Shown here: in pieces, positions 1 to 9,665 of the stretch
Numbering within the stretch: position 1 is the first letter of the stretch
Layout of the letters: each line of letters begins with the position of its first letter
Source of the DNA: Cytauxzoon felis
Lineage: Eukaryota > Apicomplexa > Aconoidasida > Piroplasmida > Theileriidae
Assembly: GCA_020283715.1 (NCBI GenBank)
Contig: JAIQCW010000316.1
Coordinates: 1 to 22,174, forward strand
Reading direction: 5' to 3'
DNA: 22,174 bases
Made by a program: the position numbers and the translations under genes
The notes under the pieces: model-generated
Told to the model about the DNA's origin: nothing
Database searches by the model: none
What the model saw: only the letters and a program-made list of their open reading frames with translations

Positions 1-44
1 CCGTAACGGCACTTTCCTCCTCGTTTCACTCGGAGTAAATGTCA

Positions 45-1832
45 TTACGGTAGAAAGATATTCGTGAGGTTATTCAATTCGAGTGGAAATGTTCCGTCGG
101 TGATTGTAACTAGAGTATCGAAACCTTCATCTAGACTTGGAATCTGTAATTTTTTATAGTAATTTATAATATCCTTTTTATGATTGACACTAGACGTTAG
201 AATCTATAGTATGGGGTGTTGTAATTCATTTAAATGCTCTCAACAAACCCTCTTGATCTTATTCAAATGAAATGTGAACCCCAGCGAGACATTTAAGAAT
301 ATCGCATGACATTTAACCTTGTAAAACTTTGCAATTTTAATGTAATGTGATCGAACTTCATTTGAATAATTCAAATTATCAATTACAATATTCCATCTCT
401 GTGATCTCAATAACTCAACTAAACCTTGCGTTGTCTAGAGAATTATTATCCTCTACATTCAATAAAATACCTCTAGGACACTATAATTATTATAATATAG
501 TGATGTCAAATGTGATTTCCCTGATGATGGTGGCCCAATAAATACTACTATTCCATTTAATAATGGTAAATGAAATGGCTCTCTACCCAATAATGATGGA
601 TCAAATTCAATTAATGGTAATTCTTCCACTATATCTAATTAATGTAATATCGAATGAAAAATAAAACTCCAATAAATGGGGATATATAATATACCCCATA
701 TTATTAAAAATATCATCACATTTATAAATATATTATAAATCAGTCTCTGTAAATGTCGGGTAAATCTGGTGAATTGTGATGATATTTAACCCCATTTTCC
801 CACAAATGTGGTGTTTTAAAATTTTATTTTTCATGTAATAAAAACAAACCATAAAAATATTCTTCAGGTGTATAAAATTTAATCTGATTATTAATTGCAA
901 ATTTATAATCACAATCAGAAAAATCATTTTGTATTCTATTAATAATACGACCAATTTTAATTTTATTCTTTATACCATCTGGATCACGTACATTATGATA
1001 AACAGAATAATCTTTATCCTTTAATATTTTATAAATATTATCTGCAACCTCTTTAACATTTGTACGTATTCTACCAGCAGCATCACCAACAAAGAATGAA
1101 TCTCTGCGATTTAATTCAATATTATCATTAAAATTCTTCAAATAAAATATTAACATCCCAGGTGCTAAGGAAAGAAAATTTTTTCTATCTACATCAATAA
1201 ATCCATACCGGGTTTTCTATTAAAATCATGCAATGTACTAGAATATATACATCAAAATCAATATTAAACTTACGCTAACATTACAAATACAGGAAGATTC
1301 ACTGTATTGTAATAAATATATAATTAATCAATCTACACATACGTTCAGTAAATAATGAATCAGCCCTTCCTAATGGATATAATGAATAATCTTATATTAA
1401 CCTTACCTAATATACGATACATTAAACTATTTTCAAGTAAACCACGTTGATTTGAAAAAACAAGTATACCATTCCTATAAATGTGTATAAATGGAAATTC
1501 ATCAATCAAATCACCCCTTATTCAACTCATCTTGTAATTTTTCCCTCAGATTCTTTACATAAAATACGTAATCATTTTCATTTACGGGCTTTGCCGTAGG
1601 TACCTTAACTCCAATCGTCAATTCATAAATAAAATAACTAGGAGTCAACATTAATGTATTATCCATATCAAACATTGCAAATCTACTATTTGGTTTTGGA
1701 TCATTGTATGCCTTGTAGACTATACCATTGTCCTAAATTAATATTAATCACATTTACATATAGAATAAAGAATCCAATGTGTAAATAGAAACATACCAAA
1801 ACCCATCCATTATATAAATACTTATCAGACAT
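45..1832 (-). CDS. PNKP: Bifunctional polynucleotide kinase 3'-phosphatase (ten exons)
   Basis: This DNA-repair enzyme removes 3'-phosphate and adds 5'-phosphate at DNA ends. I rebuilt it from ten exons: 1832-1797, 1732-1515, 1474-1407, 1369-1343, 1301-1274, 1238-1210, 1164-850, 634-471, 434-249 and 203-45. All junctions are GT-AG and in phase, giving 409 residues. The N-terminal HAD phosphatase has DMDNT at residues 34-38 (the usual G of DxDGT is N), then SNQRG, RKPAPGM and SFFVGDAAGR, ending TPEEYFY. The kinase half follows, with the P-loop GPPSSGKS, a VIDN segment and the C-terminal PSLDEGF motif. There is no N-terminal FHA domain like that of animal PNKP. It is divergent from COG5, with 80 bases between the start codons. 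The stop codon lies in a short inverted repeat at 1-50. The 215-nt intron 849-635 is the least certain junction. Confidence 0.9.
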
Positions 1833-1912
1833 GGCTTAAATAGTAACAAAAACTATTTTTACATGATTTATAATATGGAATCCTTATACCTTACACCATT
1901 TATATTAACATT
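1833..1912. promoter_or_regulatory. 80-base divergent gap between PNKP and COG5
   Basis: The two start codons point away from each other and only 80 AT-rich bases separate them. Both genes must therefore be transcribed from this gap or from promoters inside the neighbouring coding sequence. I see no specific motif. The COG5 start could be the methionine 22 codons downstream (1979), which would widen the gap. Confidence 0.4.
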
Positions 1913-4270
1913 ATGACCCACGAAACTAGGCGACAGATAAATCGCACATTTTTAAAATTTCCAATCCTTGAATTAAAAATGAATTTAGAGGATTATAATT
2001 TGGATAAAGATGTCTTGAATACATGTAAAGTTTTATTAAGTCATTATAATGACATGGATGATGTTAATCCATCTCCAAAGTATATCCAAGATGCTGTAGA
2101 CAGAGGTGTAAAGGAATCTATAGATGATTTAAATCATGCAATAGAAGTAGTTGATGGATTATTACACAAGGCAATTGTTAATGATACAAGTGATATTATA
2201 CAGAGTTTTAAAGAAGTTGATGTTTATTGTAAATTGATTGATGAATCATCTAATGAAGTGATGAAGATGAAGAAGCTTCTAGAAGGTGGATTTAATGACT
2301 TTAGGAATCTTTATAGCAATTTAGAATCGCAAAAGATGGTACTTGAAAGAATATTTAAACTCCAATTGTATATTACTAGAGGAAAAGAGGCTTTATTAAT
2401 ATTAAATGATATTTATAACGTCTTACCGACGGTTGAAGTTACAGTTTCTGGGTTCAAAACATTATTGAAGTTGAGTGATCAATACTCTCAGGTCTTGGAC
2501 ATTACATCTGCCATGAATGAGAATACAGATTTACTTGCTGAAATCATTAAAATGACCAATGAAATTGAGAAGGAAATTAAAAACAAAGTCATTAAAGAGG
2601 CTTTATTACCATTTATTTATGGATATTTTGAATCTGATGATATGATAATCACCTTGTCTCATCAAATTCTACATGTACTAAAGTCAAATGCCATTGATGA
2701 ACTTGTAGACAAACTAGTTAATGAAACCAGTGATCTTATAGATCTAAAGGTTATTATTGCTTCCAAGAATTGGAAGGATGTTTTTTTGTCCCAGTATATA
2801 GATTTCTTAGCTCTATATACTAGAAATATTAAAGGCTTATATAATTGTTGGAGATTAGGTATGGAGGATATTATCAAAGATGATGTGAACGTAGAGACAA
2901 ATGATGATTGCATTACTTCAACCAACTCCATCAACCTCCTACAACCATCTCCAAGACAATTTAACTTGCCCGCAAGGGAATATAAATCTGAGAATATTTA
3001 TTTCCAAACGTATTTTATAAAGTGTATAGATTTAATAAAGACATTGTTATCGCATTTAAATAAAAAAGGTTATAATGTATCTATAATTGTACCACAGTTG
3101 ATATCATTAGGTAATTCTACACATATAGAATTGGAATTCCCTCAAGTACAATTTAATATCTCCAGGTATTATTATAAAGTTATTTGTGATGCTTATGTTA
3201 AAGAATATATCACAATAGCCACTCAAGAGATTATTCCAGTATGTCAGAATTTATTTAAAGATGTACCTACTACGATGTCAGATTTAGATAAAGCTGCACA
3301 AATTTTGATGAATTTGATACTTGATGATGATATTATAGATGTCATGACATCATATTTAGATGTATGCAAATATTGTGATATATTATTTAAACAGGTACAA
3401 ATTATTGTAACATCTGGGTTAAAGGAGATTTTAAATGGTGTTTCATCTGTAAAGACCGAGTATGGAACGAGATTAATACTTAATGATGGTGGTAGTAGAT
3501 TGATTTTATCAAAACCAAATGATGCACAAACACTTAATGCCAAAATGTATAATTTCACAAGAACCCTTGTCATGAGGATTAATGAGGTGTTAAGTGAACC
3601 AAAGGATGAGATGAGGGAGATTTTGAATGACCTTTCGTCACTAAATCTAATAAATTCATGGTGTGATGATGTTATAAATACAGTTTGGCATACATTTTCA
3701 TTCATTTCAAATAATAACGACGAATTTAAATGGTCATGTAATCATGTCATTACAACATGTCAGCATGTAATGAAAATATGTAATTTCCTAAGAGAAGCAT
3801 ATTTGGACACGTTGATTCAGTACAATAAAGGAGAGATATTTAAACCATTGATTGGACATGTTATTTCAGCATTTATCCTCTACTCAAGCACAATATGGCC
3901 ATTGAATGATGATGATAAATTGTTACTCTTAAATACCTCTACAGAATTAGAATTTACACTATCAGAACTCACATTGAACCCAATACCCAAGTTGGAAGCG
4001 GAATATATTTCATCATTTAGAAGTTTGATATTCCTAGAAGATGACAATATAGATCAAATACCATTAGCATTGTCCAGTGATGTTGTAAATTTACATTTAA
4101 TAACTAGACAATTAACAAATGTACAAATGACAAGAATATCATTACATCAACATCTAGGATTCGAATCCACTTCTGAAATGCTAAAAGCATTCGGATCAAA
4201 TTTACGTGAAGGTACAATTACATACACTGATAAATTACAACAATATAAAAACAACTTAATAGATGTCTAA
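1913..4270 (+). CDS. COG5: Conserved oligomeric Golgi complex subunit 5-like protein
   Basis: This is a single uninterrupted exon of 785 residues. The N-terminal 150 residues are helical, with the COG5 pattern of a coiled segment followed by a section ending ERIFKLQLYITRGKEAL, which resembles the family's helix before the conserved NEL region. The C-terminal part, containing SFRSLIFLEDDNI and a helical tail, resembles the COG5 C-terminus. COG5 belongs to lobe B of the eight-subunit tether that captures intra-Golgi retrograde vesicles at the cytosolic face of the Golgi. There is no signal peptide or membrane segment, as expected. The length is close to that of other COG5 proteins. The first ATG is used, but the ATG at 1979 is an alternative. 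Lack of introns is notable among intron-rich neighbours. The assignment rests on family pattern recognition, without an alignment. Confidence 0.72.
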   Translation: MTHETRRQINRTFLKFPILELKMNLEDYNLDKDVLNTCKVLLSHYNDMDDVNPSPKYIQDAVDRGVKESIDDLNHAIEVVDGLLHKAIVNDTSDIIQSFKEVDVYCKLIDESSNEVMKMKKLLEGGFNDFRNLYSNLESQKMVLERIFKLQLYITRGKEALLILNDIYNVLPTVEVTVSGFKTLLKLSDQYSQVLDITSAMNENTDLLAEIIKMTNEIEKEIKNKVIKEALLPFIYGYFESDDMIITLSHQILHVLKSNAIDELVDKLVNETSDLIDLKVIIASKNWKDVFLSQYIDFLALYTRNIKGLYNCWRLGMEDIIKDDVNVETNDDCITSTNSINLLQPSPRQFNLPAREYKSENIYFQTYFIKCIDLIKTLLSHLNKKGYNVSIIVPQLISLGNSTHIELEFPQVQFNISRYYYKVICDAYVKEYITIATQEIIPVCQNLFKDVPTTMSDLDKAAQILMNLILDDDIIDVMTSYLDVCKYCDILFKQVQIIVTSGLKEILNGVSSVKTEYGTRLILNDGGSRLILSKPNDAQTLNAKMYNFTRTLVMRINEVLSEPKDEMREILNDLSSLNLINSWCDDVINTVWHTFSFISNNNDEFKWSCNHVITTCQHVMKICNFLREAYLDTLIQYNKGEIFKPLIGHVISAFILYSSTIWPLNDDDKLLLLNTSTELEFTLSELTLNPIPKLEAEYISSFRSLIFLEDDNIDQIPLALSSDVVNLHLITRQLTNVQMTRISLHQHLGFESTSEMLKAFGSNLREGTITYTDKLQQYKNNLIDV

Positions 4271-4795
4271 TTTAATAGAAATTTATTACATGAATAATTG
4301 AAGAACAGTGTTATAACTAATCCAATCCTAATATCTTACCCATTGCATGGAGCTCTTCTATTTATCTCACCTTCCAGCTCCCGTAGATCGCTTCCAGGTA
4401 TTACACTTGAGGTCCAATCCACTATACCTTACTCTTATCACATAAACCCCAGAATTGTAGGGATAATAAACACCATTTACCCTATATTATTAACGTCTAT
4501 TAAAGATTGAGAAGTAAATATAATATATACCACTATAATAATACAATTGAAGAATGAAGTATAGTTGTAGGAAGGTATTGGTGTGATTATATAAATAATT
4601 ATTATAATATATATAGTATATAACTACTAACATGATATGAAGCATACTACTTATATAGTATAGTAGTAGATTTATATAAATAATTACACTTCATAAAATT
4701 ATTATAATATTATACTTCAATTATAAATAATAATATACATCAATTATAATTATCATTCAATTAAATTACAGAATATTGAGGTAAATTATAAAGTG
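4271..4795. other. AT-rich intergenic spacer with one repeat copy
   Basis: This gap follows COG5 and lies beyond the convergent SYF1 3' end. It holds the GC-rich repeat copy at about 4341-4430. From 4560 to 4790 it is almost pure A and T, with overlapping TATA, ATAAT and AATTAT motifs and no gene that I can support. It is the likely 3' UTR and polyadenylation zone of the COG5 and SYF1 transcripts. Confidence 0.5.
4341..4430 (-). repeat. Dispersed GC-rich repeat, copy 1
   Basis: The segment contains the family words GAGCTCTTC, CTTCCAGCTCCCGTAGATCG, CTTCCAGG and ACTTGAGGTCCA, which recur in the copies near 6570, 10030, 14232 and 15958. Compared with copy 3, modules are joined in a different order: the GCATGGAGCTCTTC end is placed next to the ATTTATCTC module. 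This suggests internal deletion or recombination. It lies between genes. Confidence 0.85.
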
Positions 4796-4875
4796 TTACC
4801 CGTAGCTGATCTCAGGGAAGCGAAGGGAGAGGTAAATAGAAGAGCTGACGGCAGGACGACCTCAGGTGCAAGAGA
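4796..4875 (+). repeat. Dispersed GC-rich repeat, copy 2
   Basis: The core GTAGCTGATCTCAGGGAAGC followed by GGTAAATAGAAGAGCTGACG is nearly the same as a segment of the repeat inside the ubiquitin ligase gene at 20675-20735. The reading frame is open and gives PVADLREAKGEVNRRADGR, almost identical to the translated ligase copy. It sits just beyond the SYF1 stop codon, antisense to SYF1. A 75-codon open frame running through it is probably not a gene. Confidence 0.85.
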
Positions 4876-4912
4876 AGAAGGTAGAGAAATTAGTATTTGT
4901 ACCTCATATAAG

Positions 4913-7900
4913 TCATTTCTCGTTATTATTTCCTTCATCTTCATCATCATCATGTGTGATTTCTTCGGTGTTATAATGTGTTTTGCTGTATTGTGCTTGT
5001 ACACTCCTCTTTATACGTAGCATTTCTCTGAAGCAGTCTTCATTTCCGTGCATAACTTCAAATTCACGCCAGTTCTAAAGTGTAATGATGATGGAGTTGT
5101 AATGTATGAAATAATCAACTTCGTCAGACGTTGATCATCAACATACCTTCCAGAATTCTGGATGTGTTATAGGATCGCATAGTTGTGAACAGTAAATGAA
5201 AATAGCACGTGCACGATCAATTTCACCTAAACCTCTTTCCATTTGAATATACATGTTACATAATTCTCTGGATGTATCATCATTGACAAATTCTAATACG
5301 TCTTGATATATTTTTCTAGTATGGACAATGCCATGGAAATCTGTTGTCTTAGCGATGTATAATTTAATCATTTTCAATTGATCATTATCATCAGCATATT
5401 TAATTGCAGATTCCAAAATCCCAAGAGCATTTTTAATAAGACCAAATTCTTCTTCCATATGTGCATAGAGGTAAAATATATACTTTACATACTTCTTTGG
5501 TACAGTACACTTTCCTTTTGTATTTATGCACTGTTCAAATATCTCACGTGCCCTCTCTAATTTACTACCTTTATAACGCTTTACAAATTTCGTTAGGTAT
5601 GGTAAATATAAATAATACAACTGCGGCCACTTAAATAATGCAACACATTTTTCAAATACTGTAAATGAACCCTCAAAATATTTACGTTCCTCTAAATAAC
5701 TCGCGAAATTCAATGCGATCTGAGGTGTAACAACCCTCAATTCAACCATGCGATTAAATGTACCACGACACGTCTCTATCGTTCCAAAATTCTCCTCCTG
5801 AAATATTTTTATAGAGTGAACAAGTATTTAATGATATTATTATTCATCAATGATCTTATGGAAATCTAGTCTAAATATTATCATCAACATACCATATCAA
5901 GACATAAGCTCCAAAGTTTAACAGATCTGTGTAGTCTTTTAGAAACACCATCTTCACCCTTGGAATCAACAGATCTCCTTGACAACTGAAAATATCAGTA
6001 ATTAGTTATCCTTCATTAAACACACCTCTAAAGCATGTTTAAAATTTTTATGCCTCAAATACAATTCGATCCAACAACACCTAAATGTATGTAAAGATAT
6101 TAAAGATATTTAAATGTACCATATGGTCGCTAAATCATCAACATATTTAAAAGAAGCTTTAGTAGCATCTTCATATACTTTATCTGCATTTTGTAAATCA
6201 TTTAAATCTTCATAGAAATTAGCAAATCCAATCCATAAATCTACAACTCTCCCAACACTACGTTTAGGATCAACAGTTTGTACAGCCTCTGAATAAATCT
6301 CTGCCATCTATAGAAATAAATAATATAATCTATAATAATACACACCTTTTTAGGATCCGATTTATAAAGCTCTATATAATTAAGCCAATTATAAACGTTG
6401 TGAACATTCTGCTTAAGCTTAACTGAAGCCAACAACATAGAACGATTATTTATCAAATTTTCCAATCGATCAACAGTCATTAATGTATCAATCGAATCAC
6501 CACTATATAAAATATATTGTAAATGAAAATAGTGAAGCGAATAATTAACATATGAGATGTTGTCTACTCCATCTGAGGTTTTTCCACTCGCCGTGGCGGC
6601 CCATCTATTTACTTCCCCTTCCAGCTCCCATGGATCGCTTACAGGTATACCACTTGAGGTCCAATCACTACCTTCGCCACGATCTCCGGGAGTGGCTTTA
6701 CCCTTCAGGGATAGGTAATTGGAAGAGCTCCATGCAATGGGAAACAAGGTTGTAACATCAGGTGAAAGAACATTGACTTACCTTTTATTGAGTTCCTTGG
6801 CGTAGCTTTCGAGGAATTTTGCGTAGACATCAAAGATATTGGAGAAGTCTTGTACTGTGGTTACGGATCTTAATCCTTCCTGTTTTAATTTTTAATTTCA
6901 AGCATGCTAAACCAACCTCATATATATCTCTGGCTATATACAATTGCCCTCGTAGTATATAAACGTCGGCCAAAATCAACCATAGAGATGCAACTTGATC
7001 AGTATATCTATTAATTCCTTCTTTAATTATAGCATCTATAGGTATACTCTTAATTTCACTAGAATTATCACGAATCAATTCACACAACTCAATCCTAAAT
7101 TTATGTTAGTGAGGAACGAATGAGAAGGTCCTCAGGTACGAGGAAAAATTAAGTGTCATCTTCTACTTCAACATACCATAAATCGTATTGAGATTTGCCT
7201 GTTTCTGATGAAAATGTATCATCATTGAGTAATTCGCACAAGACTACGGAGGCTTCATCGTACTGTTTATGACGCTTAAGGAATTCATATAATGTCTCTT
7301 TATAATTCGGGTTTAGCTGTATGTATCTCTTAAAAACGGCTTTCCCAAGTGGTAAAAGGTCAACTTCATGTACAAATTTTAAATACTCCTTCCATATTAA
7401 ATGGTGCTGTGTGATTGGCATATTGAGTAACGCCTTATCATACAGTCTTCGAACATTAGTTATACAATTTTGATACCTTAAAAATGAACCATAGACGATA
7501 TAAATCGCGGGAAATGCGTATAAATTTATGATACAACGATTGAAAATAGCATTCACTTCAGAGTATTTTTCCGGCTCTTCATTGTAATCTCCAGATAATT
7601 CCTCCAAAAGGTCCTGAATTTTGAAATTTTTTTACAAGAATAAGAAATACCTTTAAGTAATTGTACCATATTTTATAACTCAAAGGTAGATATTGAGTAG
7701 CTCTTTCATATGTAGCGAATATCCTCTCATTAATATGGTCATATTTTACTGATGGTTTTGATGTATGATTATTATCGAGCTTCTCTAATGTAGAAATTTC
7801 AGTCACTCTGAAAATTTGTCGCGTAGTCCTGACGGGCTTCAAGGACTTTAACAGACGAACATGATCAATCCATGGTCTACATCTATAAGGGTCACGTTCA

Positions 7901-7971
7901 ATAACCTCATGGAACTCTTTATCATACAAATCAGCTAATTCATCATTATCTACATCTAACGTCTCCTTCAT
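4913..7971 (-). CDS. SYF1: Pre-mRNA splicing factor SYF1/XAB2 (HAT-repeat protein, ten exons)
   Basis: This is a scaffold of the Prp19/NineTeen complex, which joins and stabilises the catalytic spliceosome. I read ten exons from the ATG at 7971 (an in-frame TAA lies ten codons upstream) to the TGA at 4913. The protein is a chain of HAT helical repeats. Recognisable stretches include [20 protein letters not shown] [108 protein letters not shown], and [10 protein letters not shown] near the C-terminus. The C-terminal acidic tail is much shorter than in human XAB2. Introns are mostly about 35-95 nt. The intron 6781-6503 is 279 nt and carries repeat copy 3. It is convergent with COG5. Confidence 0.92.
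6569..6768 (-). repeat. Dispersed GC-rich repeat, copy 3, inside a SYF1 intron
   Basis: This long copy contains all main modules in order. Read in the SYF1 sense these are GAGCTCTTCCAATTACCTAT, AAAGCCACTCCCGGAGATCG, TGGACCTCAAGTGG, GATCCATGGGAGCTGGAAGG, and GCCGCCACGGCGAGTGG. It fills most of the intron 6781-6503. The SYF1-sense frame is open across the whole repeat and continues in frame into the next exon, giving [17 protein letters not shown] and [13 protein letters not shown] treat it as intronic because a strong GTAAGT donor and a TTTTATATAG acceptor flank it and the splice restores the SYF1 alignment. Confidence 0.88.
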
Positions 7972-8352
7972 CTTGAATTTCAAATCTTGAAGTTGGATTT
8001 AAAATTTGTAGGAGTAGATGGAGCACAATACAACTTATATAAGAGTTAAATAGTAAATTCTTCGTCCATATATTCTATAGTTACAGGGGTATCTGGTTCA
8101 ATAGCCTCAGTACAGCCTCAATAGTCCCCTGAACAGACAAATTGTCATTACAAACGATAAAAGTATCAATTCATTACAAAAACCTGGAGATTCTGATAGG
8201 ATAATTCATTTGCGATAAAGATTTATGGTATTTATAAAAATGAATATAAAAAATTTTAATGTTCACTTAGGCCATGCTATGGTTGTGGTGGTGTTATTAG
8301 TTGGAGTGGATATCATTTTTTAATAATATGATATGTTAAATTACTTGAAATA
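7972..8352. other. Divergent intergenic region SYF1/CELF
   Basis: The 381-base gap lies between the SYF1 start and the CELF-like start and must hold both promoters. On the minus strand a 24-codon open stretch at 8117-8046 ends in an acidic peptide (IEYMDEEFTI then TAA). It might be the last exon of a very small gene, but I could not join it to an upstream ATG in phase. A near-duplication (TTGAGGCTG / TGAGGCTATTGA) lies at about 8096-8120. Nothing else is supported. Confidence 0.35.
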
Positions 8353-9665
8353 ATGAATAGTACTCAGACGACTGAAGTTAGTTTACAGACTAAGTCGTAT
8401 TACGCGTTTAATGACCCCCTTAATGAGAAGAAGTTACGCGTATGGATAGGTAGTATACCTAATTTTGTAGATATAGATGAATTGATGAATGCTTTAAAAT
8501 CTGTAGGTGTAGCACCTGTTACAGAAATGGTATTTAAGCGATGTCAAATTCGTTCTTGGGGGTTCTTAACGTTTAAAACTCATGAAAATGCTGCGGAATG
8601 TATAAAACTTATACATGGCAAAAGACTATTTGAAAGTAAGTTTATATTGCATTGAATATTATTATATAACTATAAAAAATTTTTAATCACTATAGACTCG
8701 GATTTCACGATTGAAGCGAGATTTGCTAATCCACACGAGTCCAAGGAACAAACCAATCAGGATTCTGAAAATACTACTAATACTAAAAATGAAAACAATA
8801 AATCGCATAATTCGAACCTGACAAATTCACATCGATCGTCTATTATCAGTACTCTTACCGATGAATCATATGACGTTCTCCAAGATGCTGGCCCTACTAC
8901 ACTCTGGCACGTTTATAAAGACGATGATGGTAATCCATACTATTACAACTCCATCACTGGAAATACTCAATGGGAACGTCCAATTCCACCACTATTGGCT
9001 GTAGAAGCTGCCACCTCCGCTTCAAGTTAGTTGAGTTACTATGAGAATTATGTTGATTAATCTCGACGTCTATGGTGACATGTTTTTAATGCCATTGGCA
9101 TTCACATTTGGGTGTTGTTGTGAAACAAACTCCTGCTGATAATACTCTAACTCCTGGTGCCGCCAATGAAGAGATTCCTTACAATGGACATGTGGGAATG
9201 GTTTGTATTTCTTGCTGAACCACCTCACTCATGGTTAAATTTCAGCATCATACGACCACATTACTTCCATCACCAATGTAAAAATTATTACTGCTATTAC
9301 TAAACCTCTACTACATCATTTACTCAATCTCCTTCTTCAGGCGATAGAAATAGATTAAATGCTCCACCGGGTTCGAATTTATTCATATTTCATATACCAA
9401 ATTGTTGGGATGATACGGAACTTGCGCTACATTTTACGCCGTTTGGTAATCTCATATCAGCCAAAGTACAACGTGATGCCATGGGGTGTAATTCTGGTAT
9501 GTAATGAACATTTATACAAATCAATCTCTATAATTAGGGTTTGGTTTCGTAACGTATGATAATCCGCTGAGTGCATCTGCAGCTGTTCATTTGATGAATG
9601 GCTTTGCAACAAATTCTAAATTTCTAAAGGTACAGCATAAAAAGAAGGAAGGGTCATCGGATTAA
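8353..9665 (+). CDS. CELF/Bruno-like RNA-binding protein, RRM-WW-RRM
   Basis: This is a probable regulator of mRNA splicing, stability or translation. Exon 1 (8353-8635) carries the first RRM, with RVWIGSIPN as RNP2 and SWGFLTF as RNP1. The intron 8636-8695 leads to exon 2 (8696-9025), which ends that RRM and adds a WW domain ([21 protein letters not shown] then NTQWERP; both tryptophans and the tyrosine triplet are present). The last exons (about 9345-9496 and 9538-9665) encode a second RRM with [34 protein letters not shown] and FLKVQHKKK, very close to RRM3 of CELF/Bruno proteins. The part between 9026 and 9345 is uncertain: the best path uses short exons, including one at about 9246-9277 that gives [14 protein letters not shown] across the next junction. 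The stop codon (9663-9665) overlaps that of VTI1 on the other strand. Confidence 0.82.

Noticed and set aside
4590..4740. AT-rich stretch as a centromere or replication origin
   Set aside because: It is only about 150 bases with no regular repeat unit, and similar AT-rich spacers occur at 11800-12030 and 18900-18960.
4793..5020. 75-codon open frame on plus through repeat copy 2
   Set aside because: It begins at a non-ATG codon, consists of repeat followed by sequence antisense to the last SYF1 exon, and has no family resemblance.
6503..6747. SYF1 coding sequence extending through the repeat as exon
   Set aside because: A strong GTAAGT donor at 6781 and a TATAG acceptor at 6503 join exons in phase and restore the SYF1 alignment; the preceding exon has an in-frame stop if not spliced.
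8046..8117. Acidic 24-codon open stretch on minus as a gene
   Set aside because: I could not connect it in phase with any upstream ATG by GT-AG splicing, so it remains only a note in the intergenic entry.
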